The notes beneath the pieces were generated by a model. The model ran no database searches and had not been told where the DNA came from. It saw only the letters and a program-made list of their open reading frames with translations. Below, piece by piece: positions 52,926 through 62,342 of a DNA stretch of 64,000 nucleotides. The stretch is from Candidatus Pyrohabitans jungbluthii (GTDB taxonomy: Archaea > Hydrothermarchaeota > Hydrothermarchaeia > Hydrothermarchaeales > BMS3B), in contig MTMD02000002.1 in NCBI GenBank assembly GCA_002010065.2, forward strand, positions 1 through 64,000, in the 5' to 3' direction. Numbering within the stretch: the first letter of the stretch is position 1; each line of letters opens with the position of its first letter. A program made the position numbers and the translations under genes.

Positions 52926-54026
52926 ATGCCAAGCATTGAGGAGAAGATACGCGAGCTTGAGGAGGAGATACGCCGCACCCCCTACAACAAGGCTACGCAA
53001 CACCACATAGGAAGGCTTAAAGCAAAGCTTGCGCGCCTTCGCGAGGAGGCGGAGCAGCGGGGCGCAGCTAAGGGGGGAGGGAGAGGCTACGCGGTGCGAA
53101 AGAGCGGCGATGCCACTGTTGCCCTCGTGGGCTTTCCCAGCGTGGGCAAGTCAACACTTCTCAACATGCTCACCAATGCGGAGAGCGAGGTTGGAAGCTA
53201 CGACTTCACAACCCTCGATGTCGTGCCTGGGGTGCTCGAGTACCGCGGGGCAAAGATTCAGATACTCGACGTTCCGGGCTTAATACGCGGCGCCTCTCGT
53301 GGCAGAGGGCGCGGGCGGGAGGTGCTCTCTGTTATAAGGAGCGCTGATTTAATTTTACTTCTCATAGACGTGTTCAACATTGAGCAGTACCGCATTCTTG
53401 TTAAGGAGCTTCACGACGCCGGCATTCGCCTTGACGCCACCCCACCCAAGGTGAAGATAACCAAGAAAGCGCAAGGTGGGATAAAGGTAAGCTCCACAGT
53501 GGAGCTAAAGAGCATTACCGAGGAGACAATAAAGGCGATACTCAGCGAGTACAGGATTCACAACGCAGACGTAGTGATACATGAAGATTTAGACGAAGAG
53601 CGCTTTATCGACGCTATCGCTGGCAACCGCGTTTACATCCCCTCCCTCGTGGTTCTGAACAAGATAGACCTCGTAGGCGATGGGTACCTGAAGGAGGTGG
53701 CTTCAAGGCTCGGGAGGGAGTTTGTGGCAATCTCCGCCGGCAAAGGCATAGGTATAGAGGAGCTAAAGGAGAGGATATACTCCAAGCTCGGGTTTATACG
53801 CGTGTACATGAAGCCCCAGCGGGGCGAGGCTGACCTGGAGGAGCCCCTAATTGTGAGGCGCGGCACCACCGTCGCTGAGGTTTGTCAAAAGCTCCACCGC
53901 GACTTCGTGGAGAGATTCAGGTACGCCCAAGTGTGGGGCAAGAGTGTACGCTTCCCGGGGCAGCGCGTGGGCTTGGAGCATGTGCTGGAGGATGAGGATA
54001 TATTAACCATAGTGGTGAGGAAGTAG
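52926..54026 (+). CDS. DRG-type (OBG family) GTPase
   Basis: A 366-residue GTPase. N-terminal coiled coil (IEEKIRELEEEIRRTPYNKA), G1 GFPSVGKST (residues 70-78), G3 DVPGLIRGASRGRGRGREV, G4 LNKIDLV and a C-terminal TGS domain (DLEEPLIVRRGTTVAEVCQK). Archaeal and eukaryotic DRG proteins associate with ribosomes. The domain insertion between G3 and G4 is typical. One base separates it from the LysE gene. Confidence 0.95.
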   Translation: MPSIEEKIRELEEEIRRTPYNKATQHHIGRLKAKLARLREEAEQRGAAKGGGRGYAVRKSGDATVALVGFPSVGKSTLLNMLTNAESEVGSYDFTTLDVVPGVLEYRGAKIQILDVPGLIRGASRGRGRGREVLSVIRSADLILLLIDVFNIEQYRILVKELHDAGIRLDATPPKVKITKKAQGGIKVSSTVELKSITEETIKAILSEYRIHNADVVIHEDLDEERFIDAIAGNRVYIPSLVVLNKIDLVGDGYLKEVASRLGREFVAISAGKGIGIEELKERIYSKLGFIRVYMKPQRGEADLEEPLIVRRGTTVAEVCQKLHRDFVERFRYAQVWGKSVRFPGQRVGLEHVLEDEDILTIVVRK

Positions 54027-54027
54027 T

Positions 54028-54678
54028 ATGCTCAGCGAGATATCTCAAAGCCTGCTTTCAAGCATAGACAACGCTTCCCTGGGCTTTTTCCTCTTTGCGA
54101 CGGTGGTTATCTCCCTCTCCGGTGTGCTTATGCCCGGCCCTGTGCTGGCGGTGAGTATAGCCAAGGGGCACGTAGATAAGTACGCAGGGGTTAAGGTATC
54201 CCTGGGGCATGCCCTGCTTGAGGTGCCCCTGATACTCCTCATCTACGCGGGTGTAGCCTCGGCGATTAAGGGCGCGCCGCTAAAGGTGCTCTCCATCGCC
54301 GGAGGCGCGCTGCTCTTCTACATGGGTATAGAGATGCTCCGCATGCGCAGAGAGGTGGCGCTTAGAGGGAGAGACCTGCCCTACGGCGCCACATTCGCAG
54401 GCTTTGCCACGAGCTTTGCAAACCCCTACTTCTACCTCTGGTGGCTCACCGCAGGCGCGCTGCTCGTAGCCAAAGCCTCGAGCTTTGGTTTCGCTGGCTT
54501 GGCGCTCTTCATAATTTTCCATGAAGCTTGCGATTTCGTGTGGTACTCCTTCGTCTCCCTTGCAACCCATGCTTCAAAGCAGCTCCTCAGCGCAAGGGTA
54601 CATGAGCTTGTTTTCACCCTTCTCGGAATAATGCTACTCTTCTTTGGGGCGTGGTTTTTCAGCGCTGGGCTTGGGTAG
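54028..54678 (+). CDS. LysE-family transporter
   Basis: A 216-residue protein with about six membrane segments. VVISLSGVLMPGPVLAVSIA, GVKVSLGHALLEVPLILLIY and FAGFATSFANPYFYLWWLTA match the LysE/RhtB exporter family for amino acids or related small molecules. The substrate is unknown. It follows the DRG gene after one base and its last 20 bases overlap the convergent methyltransferase gene. Confidence 0.9.
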   Translation: MLSEISQSLLSSIDNASLGFFLFATVVISLSGVLMPGPVLAVSIAKGHVDKYAGVKVSLGHALLEVPLILLIYAGVASAIKGAPLKVLSIAGGALLFYMGIEMLRMRREVALRGRDLPYGATFAGFATSFANPYFYLWWLTAGALLVAKASSFGFAGLALFIIFHEACDFVWYSFVSLATHASKQLLSARVHELVFTLLGIMLLFFGAWFFSAGLG

Positions 54679-55660
54679 CGCTGAGAAGTGCTCTCAGATT
54701 CTCCACCGGCGCCGTTGGAGGCACGTCGCAACCAGGAGAGAGCACAAAGCCTGAGGTATCCCCAATAGCATTAAGCAGTGCCTTCGCCTCGCGCGCCACC
54801 TGCGCTGGGCTCGCCTTAAGAAGCAGCATGGGGTCTATGTTGCCCGCCACGCAGGCTACGCTAGCGATCTCGCGCTTTACCAGCGGAAGGTTAACCTCCT
54901 GCCCCAAGCTTAGGCAGCTCGGCTTTATGGCAGCGATGTCCCTAACCCTGTCTTCGGTGCTCCCGCAGTGGTGCAGGTAAATCACAACGCCGCGCTTTTT
55001 AAAGTGCTCCACCAGGTGAGAGAGGTAGGGCAGGGCAAAGGTTAAGAAATGCTCTCGCGATATGAGGTTGCCCGACGCCGAGGGTTCAGCGAGGCTCACG
55101 GCTTCTAAACCAAGGTCGAGAAAGGGCGAGTAAAACTCCTCTATGGCGAGGGTGGCTAGCTCCAGCGCCTGCTTCGCAGCCCTGGGGTTCATATACAGGT
55201 CTGTCATTAGCTTTTCCACGCCGACGAGGTTCGCGGCGAGGGTGAAGGGGCCCCAGCTCGTAACAGCCACTAGGTAGCGGTCACCAATCTCCTCATTCAC
55301 AACCTCAAACCCCTGCCTCAGCGTGGCAATTTCCTTAAGCTCGTTTACCTTACCGACTAGCTCCTTCTCCGGCTCAATATGAGTGAGCACCTGCAGCGAT
55401 GTCTGCTCCATCCTCACCTCGCATCCAAGGGCGGCGCACAGGAGGTTGTTCAAGCCCGAGCCCACAAAAACCATGTCGCTTTCAACGGCACGCTGCATTC
55501 CAAGCACAGCCTCAGCGTAGTCATCCCCGCTCCTCAGAAGCTCGCGAAAGCTCTTTCCCGCTCGCCTAGCTGCCCAGAAGCCACCCCCAAATATCAGCGC
55601 CGGCACGCGCGCTGACGCTGAGAGGGAAAAAGCTGAGAGGAGCAGGTCCTTAGGTCGCAT
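54659..55660 (-). CDS. Corrinoid:CoM methyltransferase-like protein (MtaA/CmuA, URO-D superfamily)
   Basis: A 333-residue member of the URO-D superfamily. VVIYLHHCGSTEDRVRDI has the HxC zinc-binding pair and FVLSPGCDVPPTAPVENLRA the third Cys, the pattern of MtaA/MtbA enzymes that move a methyl group from a corrinoid protein to a thiol such as coenzyme M; both contrast with the true HemE at 56700. The thiol acceptor here cannot be told. It is divergent from mrp and supports corrinoid-linked methyl metabolism. Confidence 0.85.
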   Translation of the reverse strand: MRPKDLLLSAFSLSASARVPALIFGGGFWAARRAGKSFRELLRSGDDYAEAVLGMQRAVESDMVFVGSGLNNLLCAALGCEVRMEQTSLQVLTHIEPEKELVGKVNELKEIATLRQGFEVVNEEIGDRYLVAVTSWGPFTLAANLVGVEKLMTDLYMNPRAAKQALELATLAIEEFYSPFLDLGLEAVSLAEPSASGNLISREHFLTFALPYLSHLVEHFKKRGVVIYLHHCGSTEDRVRDIAAIKPSCLSLGQEVNLPLVKREIASVACVAGNIDPMLLLKASPAQVAREAKALLNAIGDTSGFVLSPGCDVPPTAPVENLRALLSATQAQR

Positions 55661-55753
55661 GGTGCTAACCTAGAAGGTTAGTTTCTAAAAATAATTTCAT
55701 AATCTTTTACACCGACAACCTTCCACAGATTGAAAAAATGGCGAGGGATGATA

Positions 55754-56683
55754 ATGGAAAAGAACAACGAGTGCAACACCTGTTCCACAGACAGTGCGGG
55801 AGAGGCATGCTCCGCATGCAGCGCTGGTGGCGATAACAAGGCTGCTGTTGACCCAACCTTCGCAGCCGTAAAGGCGCGCATGAAGAATGTGAAGCACAAG
55901 ATTGCGATAATGAGCGGCAAGGGTGGTGTGGGCAAGACCACGGTGAGCGTGAACCTTGCCCTTGCGCTTGCGAACAAAGGTTACAAGGTGGGACTTTTAG
56001 ACGCCGACGTAACCGCGCCCAACGTGGCGAAGATGCTGGGCATTTCCAACCCGGAGCTCTTTGCAACGCCAGCCGGGCTATTCCCTCCTGAAGCCAAGGG
56101 GGTAAAGGTAATCTCCATGGCATTCCTGGTTGATGATAACCAGGCCATAATCTGGCGTGGCCCTGTGATAATGGGTGTAATTGAGCAGTTCCTTAGCGAC
56201 ATCGTTTGGGGGGAGCTGGACTACCTGCTCATAGACCTCCCTCCGGGCACCGGCGATGAAGCACTGAGCGTTATGCAGCTTATTCCTGATCTAGACGGGA
56301 TAATCACAGTCACAACGCCACAGGAGGTGGCAGTGCTCGACACGAGGCGGAGCATAGACATGGCAAAGGTAATGCGCGTGCCTGTGATTGGCGTGATTGA
56401 GAACATGAGCGGCTTCGTTTGTCCGCACTGCGGCGAGGTTACGCAGATATTCAGGAGCGGGGGCGGTGAGAAGGTTGCGAAGGAGCTGGGCGTTCCCCTC
56501 TTGGGAAGTATCCCCCTCGACTCGAGGATAGCTGAGGCGGGGGACTCTGGTGAGCCCTTCATCGCAAGCAACGAGGGACCTGCTAAAGAAGCTTTTGAGG
56601 CGATTGTGGCGAAGATAGAGGAGATAGTTAAGAAGCGCGCCGAAGAAAAAGAGCGGGAGCTTTCCTCGCTTTTTAAGGAGTGA
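55754..56683 (+). CDS. Mrp/NBP35-family Fe-S cluster carrier ATPase
   Basis: A 309-residue P-loop ATPase. The N-terminus is Cys-rich (ECNTCSTDSAGEACSACSAG). The P-loop is IAIMSGKGGVGKTTVSVNLA (residues 50-69), with LLDADVTAPNVAKMLGI and DYLLIDLPPGTGDEALSVM as Walker blocks. A C-terminal FVCPHCGE supplies the CxxC that bridges the cluster in dimers. It delivers Fe-S clusters to apoproteins. The ATG at 55754 is preferred over the in-frame upstream start at 55730. Confidence 0.93.
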   Translation: MEKNNECNTCSTDSAGEACSACSAGGDNKAAVDPTFAAVKARMKNVKHKIAIMSGKGGVGKTTVSVNLALALANKGYKVGLLDADVTAPNVAKMLGISNPELFATPAGLFPPEAKGVKVISMAFLVDDNQAIIWRGPVIMGVIEQFLSDIVWGELDYLLIDLPPGTGDEALSVMQLIPDLDGIITVTTPQEVAVLDTRRSIDMAKVMRVPVIGVIENMSGFVCPHCGEVTQIFRSGGGEKVAKELGVPLLGSIPLDSRIAEAGDSGEPFIASNEGPAKEAFEAIVAKIEEIVKKRAEEKERELSSLFKE

Positions 56684-56699
56684 GCAAGCTGAGCAAGCG

Positions 56700-57737
56700 C
56701 TACCTGGCGCTCAGCTCCTTTACCATCCTCACCAGCGCGACCACCTTCTCTTCGGGCGTATCCTTGTGCACCCCATGCCCCAGGTTGAATATGTGACCTG
56801 GTCGTGACTCAGCCTTCGCAAGGATGTCGCGCACCCTGCGCTCTATCTCCTCGAGGGGTGCGAAGAGCGCCATGGGGTCTAGGTTACCCTGTATCGCGAC
56901 GTCGTAACCCACGCGCCTCCAAGCTTCGTCGAGGGGTATGCGCCAGTCCACGCCTATAACGTCGCCTCCCGCGGCTCGCACCTTCTCCAGAAATGTGGCT
57001 GCCTGATTGGCGAAGTGAATCACAGGCACTTCGCCCCGCGCATCTAAGCTTGCGAAGATTCGCTGCATGTGGGGCAGAACGTAGCGCTCATAATCCTCCG
57101 GCGCAAGACACCCCACCCAGGAGTCGAATATCTGCAGCGCCTGCGCACCCGCGTGAATCTGAGCATTGAGGTAGTCAATCACAGCATCGGCTATCTTCTC
57201 CATTAGCGCGTGGAAGGTCTCGGGCTGGGAGAACATCATCTCCTTGGTGAAGCGAAAACTTCGCGAACCCTGTCCCTCGATTATGTAGCTCGCCAGCGTG
57301 AAGGGCGCACCCGAGAAGCCTATCAGCGGCACCCTCCCGCGGAGCTTCTCCCTTGCTAGCTTAATCGCCTCCATCACGTAGCCAAGCTCTTTTTCTGCAT
57401 CTGGAACCCGCAGCTTCTCCACACCCTCGAGGCTTCTCACCGGCTCGTGCAAACGTGGTCCCAAGCCCTCGTGAAACTCAAGCTTCATACCCATAGCCTC
57501 AACCAGAACCAAAATGTCGCTGAAGAGTATCGCCGCATCCACGCCAAGCCTCTCCACCGGCTGAAGCGTCACCTGCACCGCAAGCTTCGGATTCTTGCAC
57601 ATCTCTAAGAAAGAGTGCTCTGCCCTCACCTTCTGGTAAGCTGCCATATAGCGCCCCGCCTGGCGCATCAGCCACACCGGGGTGCGCTCCACCTCTTCGC
57701 GACGACATGCGCGCAGAAAAAGGTACTCCTCGCTCAC
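56700..57737 (-). CDS. hemE: Uroporphyrinogen decarboxylase
   Basis: A 345-residue enzyme. TPVWLMRQAGRYMAAYQKVR is the HemE N-terminal signature, AAILFSDILVLVEAMGMKLE carries the catalytic Asp region, LIGFSGAPFTLASYIIEG and VIGVDWRIPLDEAWRRVG the later blocks, ending HGVHKDTPEEKV. It decarboxylates uroporphyrinogen III to coproporphyrinogen III. It is unlike the MtaA-type paralogue at 54659 in lacking the HxC zinc motif. A bacterial-type HemE is not universal in archaea; the rest of the heme pathway is not in view. Confidence 0.93.
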   Translation of the reverse strand: MSEEYLFLRACRREEVERTPVWLMRQAGRYMAAYQKVRAEHSFLEMCKNPKLAVQVTLQPVERLGVDAAILFSDILVLVEAMGMKLEFHEGLGPRLHEPVRSLEGVEKLRVPDAEKELGYVMEAIKLAREKLRGRVPLIGFSGAPFTLASYIIEGQGSRSFRFTKEMMFSQPETFHALMEKIADAVIDYLNAQIHAGAQALQIFDSWVGCLAPEDYERYVLPHMQRIFASLDARGEVPVIHFANQAATFLEKVRAAGGDVIGVDWRIPLDEAWRRVGYDVAIQGNLDPMALFAPLEEIERRVRDILAKAESRPGHIFNLGHGVHKDTPEEKVVALVRMVKELSAR

Positions 57738-57929
57738 AGCTAGCCTCCTGAATAGGGAGTTAAGAGAGGGAGGATTTAAAATTTTCCATTGGCAAAAGGG
57801 TAATGAGACACCTCATAAAAATTAACTCTCTTTTGAGTTATAAAAACTTATAGAGAGTCATAAAAGAAATGTGGTATCCCATCACCATCGCAATAAGTTT
57901 TATATTCCGCCCCATCCCATATTTAAATA

Positions 57930-58115
57930 ATGAAAACTCTGCTCACCGACGAAGATGCCCAAGTAAGCTTGGAATTCATCCTCCTTGCGGGAGGGATTAT
58001 TGTAGGCGCTCTCACAATATTCACTCTTCGCGACTCCCTTAAGAATTTCGCCCAGGTAATAAGCGACTGGGTTGAGGCGGAGAGGAACCTCACTATAGCC
58101 AAGGTGACCAGGTAG
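57930..58115 (+). CDS. Class III signal peptide pilin-like protein
   Basis: A 61-residue protein. DEDAQVSLEFILLAGGIIVG contains the Q-x-S-x-E motif followed by a hydrophobic helix, as in EppA-processed archaeal type IV pilins. Cleavage before Gln is expected, leaving about 50 residues. The tail (LRDSLKNFAQVISDWVEAER) is short, so a minor or core pilin is likely. A TATA-like TTTTATAT at 57898-57905 precedes the ATG by some 25-30 bases, which suggests a leaderless mRNA. No pilus ATPase or EppA gene is near. Confidence 0.75.
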   Translation: MKTLLTDEDAQVSLEFILLAGGIIVGALTIFTLRDSLKNFAQVISDWVEAERNLTIAKVTR

Positions 58116-58116
58116 C

Positions 58117-59019
58117 TTACTCCTTCTTTGAAAAATGCATCCTGCGGTGATGCTCGTCGAAGGGCTCCACGTGCACAAGTGCTGAAGCAACTTCTGGCAT
58201 GTTCTCGGTTATCTTCACCTGAACCTCATGGGCTATCTCATGAGCCTTTTTAAGGGGTATATTCTCATCCACGCACACGTGGAGGTCCACCTTGTTATAT
58301 GCACCCATCGCGTGCACTCTTACGCGGTGCACATCAATGACGCCCTCCACCTCCCTGGTTAGCCTTTTAATCTCCTCCACCATCTCCGGCGAGGGCACTG
58401 TACCCATAAGGCGCTGGATGTTCCTCCAGCTTATGTCCACCGCAACCTTGAAGATGAGCAGGGTAATGCCGAGAGCAACGAGAGGGTCGAGGGCATAGAG
58501 GCCCAACCTGCTCGCTCCAATGCCTGCGAGAATCGCTAGGGAGGTATAGATGTCCACTCTGAAGTTGGCTGCACTTGCTGCAAGGGCAGGGCTATTGATT
58601 TTTTCCGCAACTTTCTTGGTGTAGCCCGCGAGAAACGCCTTTCCCATAAGGTTAACACCAACTGCAAGCAGGGCAACGAGCTTCACCTGCTCAGGTGCAT
58701 GGAAAAGGCGCACAACCGCGTGTTTTGCAAACTCATACGCGAGCAGGGCAAGCATGAGAGAGACGATTAGCCCGGCTATAGCCTCGGCATCGTAGTGACC
58801 GTAAGGATGGCTTTCGTCCGCAGGCTTATAGCTTATCTTAATCCCTATCCAGGTGATCAGGGAGGAGAGCACATCAGAAAAGGAGTCAAGGGCATCTGCC
58901 ACAAGTGCCATGCTCCCTGAATACACTCCCGCCACGAACTTCATCGCCGCAAGAGAGAGGTTTCCAAAGATTCCAACCAGCGAAGCTCTCTCACCAGCCT
59001 TGTACCTCTCCACATCCAT
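58117..59019 (-). CDS. Cation diffusion facilitator (CDF) transporter
   Basis: A 300-residue membrane protein with six segments. ALVADALDSFSDVLSSLITW holds the DxxxD metal site and ADESHPYGHYDAEAIAGLIV the HxxxD site, followed by a cytoplasmic domain (VHRVRVHAMGAYNKVDLHVC). It exports Zn2+, Fe2+, Mn2+ or similar ions against protons. Its stop lies one base from the convergent pilin-like gene, and its start lies 51 bases from atpI in the other direction. Confidence 0.94.
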   Translation of the reverse strand: MDVERYKAGERASLVGIFGNLSLAAMKFVAGVYSGSMALVADALDSFSDVLSSLITWIGIKISYKPADESHPYGHYDAEAIAGLIVSLMLALLAYEFAKHAVVRLFHAPEQVKLVALLAVGVNLMGKAFLAGYTKKVAEKINSPALAASAANFRVDIYTSLAILAGIGASRLGLYALDPLVALGITLLIFKVAVDISWRNIQRLMGTVPSPEMVEEIKRLTREVEGVIDVHRVRVHAMGAYNKVDLHVCVDENIPLKKAHEIAHEVQVKITENMPEVASALVHVEPFDEHHRRMHFSKKE

Positions 59020-59070
59020 GTTCAGCGCTCCCTACTGTTTTATAGTACTCCCGCGTATATATTAATCAGG

Positions 59071-60711
59071 ATGTTCAAACCTGCGCGTATGCTTAAACTT
59101 TTCTGCATAATCCATGAATCCACCCTTGAGCAGGTGGTGGAGCAGCTTCAGCATTTAGCTTGTGTGCAGTTCTTCAATGTGAGGGAGCACTTCCGCTTTC
59201 TAAAGCCAGTTGATACCAGAAAGAAGGAGATTCTCGCCCTCGAGGAGAGAATTTCCGTGTTGCTCGCTGATTTAAAGTCTGAGGCAAGGGCAAGCTTTCT
59301 TGAGAGGCTCATTGGCCCAAAGGTTGTGCCCGTGGAGATAATTGAGAGGGGGGAGAGTTTCGATAAGATAGAGAGGGAAGTAGAGGAGGTTGAGAGAGCC
59401 TACCTTGCCTTCTGTGAGAAACTCTCTGAGATTCACCGCGAGCTAAAAGAGGTGGAGGAGGAGATAAGCAGGGTAAAGAGGGAGGCGATTGACATAGAGG
59501 CGCTGCCAGAGGACAGTGATCTAAAGAGGAGGTACGAAGAGCTTGGGCAGGAGAGGGAGGCAAAGGAGAGGCGCTTGCACGAGGCTGAGGCTGAGCTTAC
59601 CCTCTTTAAAAAGAAGAGCTACTCGCATCTTCTCGCCCTGAAGGAGAGGCTAAAGAACATCAAGATTAGAGTAGAGGCTCTGGAAAAATTCGGACGCTCG
59701 CGCAGCATCATCATCTTTGCTGGCTGGGTACCTGAAAAACACAGGGAGCGCGTACGTAGCGCCATTGAAGAAGCTGCCAGAGGTCTTGCAATTCTGGAGT
59801 TCTATCCTCCTGGTAAAGATGAATCACCGCCCATCCTCCTGGAAAACCCGCGGATTATAAAACCTTACGAGGTGCTGACCACCACCTATGGTTTGCCGGA
59901 GTACAACGGCATAGATCCCACACCTATCCTCGCGATAACTTTCACTGCGATGTTTGGAATGATGTTTGCTGATGTTGGCTACGGGTTAGCGCTTAGCCTT
60001 CTCGGCCTCATCCTCTACTTTCTCACCACCCACCGTGAAAGGGTGCTGAAGGACATAAATCTCATAGTTTTTTACGCTGGCACCGCTTCTGTATTTTTCG
60101 GCCTGCTTGCAGGCGAGTTTTTCGGCGGACTTCTGGAAATTAAGCCCCTCCTTGGTAGCTACATGCAGAACATCCAACTTTTGCTTGCGCTCTCCTTCCT
60201 CCTAGGCATTACTCACATCTCCATAAGTCTCCTTTCGAGAGTGGTATCCCTGAGGGGTGTGAGCTACCCCCTTTCGCTGCTCTTTATCCTCTGGGGCTCA
60301 GTGGTTTACCTGGCACTACCCCAGTTCAAGGCTCCCTCTTCATTAATCCTCATCGCAGGCATCGCCCTGCTCGCAAGAGATAAGGGCTTGGAGGCAATAG
60401 AAGAGCTCATCGCCCTTACGGCTAACATAATATCATACGCAAGAGTCGGTGCACTGGCGGTGATTCACGTTACCATGGCGAGGCTCCTGATGGGGGTGGT
60501 AGAAAGCATACAGGATGGAGTGGTTGGGGTAATCATCGCCACCTTCCTTTTCGCTCTTGGCGCTGCCTTTATCCTCGCTTCAAGCACATTCATAGTCTTC
60601 ATCCAATCGCTGCGCCTTCACTGGCTGGAGTTCTTCCGCAGATTCTACTCTGGGAAGGGGGAAATGTTTAAGCCCTTTGCCTATATACATGAATATATAT
60701 ACCTCCTGTGA
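59071..60711 (+). CDS. atpI: A-type ATP synthase subunit I (short form)
   Basis: A 546-residue protein. Residues 1-260 form the soluble part with long coiled coils (VEEVERAYLAFCEKLSEIHR, QEREAKERRLHEAEAELTL); residues about 285-540 hold eight membrane segments. AFTAMFGMMFADVGYGLALS-like PTPILAITFTAMFG MMFADVGYG and ISYARVGALAVIHVTMARLL are conserved; the Arg near residue 458 is the candidate stator Arg for proton movement. It is shorter than the usual archaeal subunit (about 600-700 residues) and no other ATP synthase genes are near. Confidence 0.88.
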   Translation: MFKPARMLKLFCIIHESTLEQVVEQLQHLACVQFFNVREHFRFLKPVDTRKKEILALEERISVLLADLKSEARASFLERLIGPKVVPVEIIERGESFDKIEREVEEVERAYLAFCEKLSEIHRELKEVEEEISRVKREAIDIEALPEDSDLKRRYEELGQEREAKERRLHEAEAELTLFKKKSYSHLLALKERLKNIKIRVEALEKFGRSRSIIIFAGWVPEKHRERVRSAIEEAARGLAILEFYPPGKDESPPILLENPRIIKPYEVLTTTYGLPEYNGIDPTPILAITFTAMFGMMFADVGYGLALSLLGLILYFLTTHRERVLKDINLIVFYAGTASVFFGLLAGEFFGGLLEIKPLLGSYMQNIQLLLALSFLLGITHISISLLSRVVSLRGVSYPLSLLFILWGSVVYLALPQFKAPSSLILIAGIALLARDKGLEAIEELIALTANIISYARVGALAVIHVTMARLLMGVVESIQDGVVGVIIATFLFALGAAFILASSTFIVFIQSLRLHWLEFFRRFYSGKGEMFKPFAYIHEYIYLL

Positions 60712-60720
60712 GGCTTTGCA

Positions 60721-61137
60721 ATGATATCCAGGATACTCCTCGCCACGGACGGCTCCGCCTTTTCAGAGCTTGCCGGAGAGTATGCCCTGTACTTAGCTGA
60801 GAAGCTTGGGGCAAGGTTGACGGCGCTCCACGTTTTAAAACTCGAGCCTCCAAAGAGGCTCTCGCCAGAGGAAGTGGACGCTGAGAAGGCTAGGGCAGTT
60901 AAAACGATTTTTCATAGCCTTGAGAAGGCTGCCGCTGAGAGGGGTATGGAACTGGAAACAAAGGTGCTCATCTCACGCGATGTTGGTGGGGCAATCGTTG
61001 AGGAGGCAAGGCTCGGGAAGTATGAGCTGGTGGTGATAGGAAGTCTCGGCAAAACTGGCTTAAAGAAACTCCTCATGGGCAGCGTCTCTGAGCAGGTGGT
61101 TAAGCACGCACCATGCCCCGTGCTTGTCGTGAGATAG
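60721..61137 (+). CDS. Universal stress protein (UspA family)
   Basis: A 138-residue protein with MISRILLATDGSAFSELAGE at the start and VVIGSLGKTGLKKLLMGSVS, EQVVKHAPCPVLVVR at the end, which is the ATP-binding G-2x-G-9x-GS motif. Usp proteins bind ATP and are linked to stress and ion-transport control. The gene lies nine bases after atpI and may be cotranscribed; a link to energy status is inferred. Confidence 0.92.
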   Translation: MISRILLATDGSAFSELAGEYALYLAEKLGARLTALHVLKLEPPKRLSPEEVDAEKARAVKTIFHSLEKAAAERGMELETKVLISRDVGGAIVEEARLGKYELVVIGSLGKTGLKKLLMGSVSEQVVKHAPCPVLVVR

Positions 61138-61279
61138 CTAAAAAACTGAAATAAACAAAATTCTTGCGTTTATTGCGGAATAACATACATTTCGTGGGTT
61201 TTATCTATCGCATATAAACGATTTTTAAGGATATTTTAAATCCCCCTATGCCCAAATGTAAACCATGGAGGTGAGCAGA

Positions 61280-62332
61280 ATGAAAAGGTTGGTAATGCTC
61301 TGGATGGTAATCATGTTTTTGATGCCGACCAGTGCTCTCGCACAGGAAACTGGCACAGGCGATACAGCAAACGACACAGTGAGCGAGGAAGAGGCCGGCA
61401 TAGCCCCTGACTCCTTCCTGTACCTATTCGACAGGCTATTTGAGAAGCTTGAGCTTGCCCTCGCCTTGAGCGAGGAGGCAAAGATAAAGGTACGCCTGAA
61501 GCATGCAGAGGAGAGGCTGGCAGAGATTAAGCTGATGCAGAAGAAGAACAAGACCAAGGTCATAGTAAAGCTGAGCAATGAATACCAGAAGGAGATTGAA
61601 GAGGTGGAAAAGGAAATTGAGGAGGCAGAGAAAAAGGGCAAGAATGTAACGGAGATCAAGGTAAAAGCCGTCGAGGCTACGGCAAAGCATCTCGAGGTTC
61701 TGCAGTGGGTTTATCAGCTTGTGCCTCCTGAGGCGAAGCCCGCGATTGAGCACGCGCTCAACGTTTCGCGGAGGGGACATGAGAAGATAAAGATGAAGTT
61801 CGAGACCAACGCCGGCGAGCTGGAGATAAAGGTGGGCAAGAAGGGCGTGAAGATAGAGCTTGAGTCCAAGATTCCAAAAGAGGAGCGCGCAAAAGCAGGG
61901 AAGCAGAAGGATGGACATGGTGAAGAGGGCAAGATAAAGGCGGAGGTCAAGGGCAGCGTAACCGAGGTTGAGGTGGAGCTCGCCGACGAGGAGTACAAGC
62001 TAACACTGAACACAACGCAGAGAGATGAGATAGTGGAAGAGATAGCAAACATCACAGGGTTAACGCCAAACGAAGTGGAGCAGCTTCTGGAGCTTAAAGT
62101 GGAAAAGGAAGAGCATAAACCAAAGACCAAGATGAAGACAGAAGTCGAGGTTGAAGAGGAAGAGTCTGAGACGAAGGTGGAAATAGAAGTGAAGAAGGAA
62201 GAGAGCGAGGAGAAGTCTGAGGTGAAGGTAGAGATCGAGGAAGAAGAGGAAGAGCACAGGGAGAAGCCCAAGGCGGAAGTAGAAATTGAGATAGAGGGTG
62301 CCGGAAGTACCAGAAGAGGCTGGGGCAGGTAA
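61280..62332 (+). CDS. Secreted DUF5667-like protein with acidic/basic repeat tail
   Basis: A 350-residue protein. MKRLVMLWMVIMFLMPTSAL with AQE after it is a signal peptide with an Ala-x-Ala site. Residues 35-160 match DUF5667: PDSFLYLFDRLFEKLELALA and LKHAEERLAEIKLMQKKN, a helical domain. The middle is strand-rich (ELEIKVGKKGVKIELESK). The C-terminal 100 residues are almost all Glu, Lys and Val in repeats such as EVEVEEEESETKVEIEVKKE. GGAGGTGAG precedes the ATG, so a start 15 bases earlier is rejected. Role unknown; surface location likely. Confidence 0.75.
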   Translation: MKRLVMLWMVIMFLMPTSALAQETGTGDTANDTVSEEEAGIAPDSFLYLFDRLFEKLELALALSEEAKIKVRLKHAEERLAEIKLMQKKNKTKVIVKLSNEYQKEIEEVEKEIEEAEKKGKNVTEIKVKAVEATAKHLEVLQWVYQLVPPEAKPAIEHALNVSRRGHEKIKMKFETNAGELEIKVGKKGVKIELESKIPKEERAKAGKQKDGHGEEGKIKAEVKGSVTEVEVELADEEYKLTLNTTQRDEIVEEIANITGLTPNEVEQLLELKVEKEEHKPKTKMKTEVEVEEEESETKVEIEVKKEESEEKSEVKVEIEEEEEEHREKPKAEVEIEIEGAGSTRRGWGR

Positions 62333-62342
62333 TTTCCCGAAC

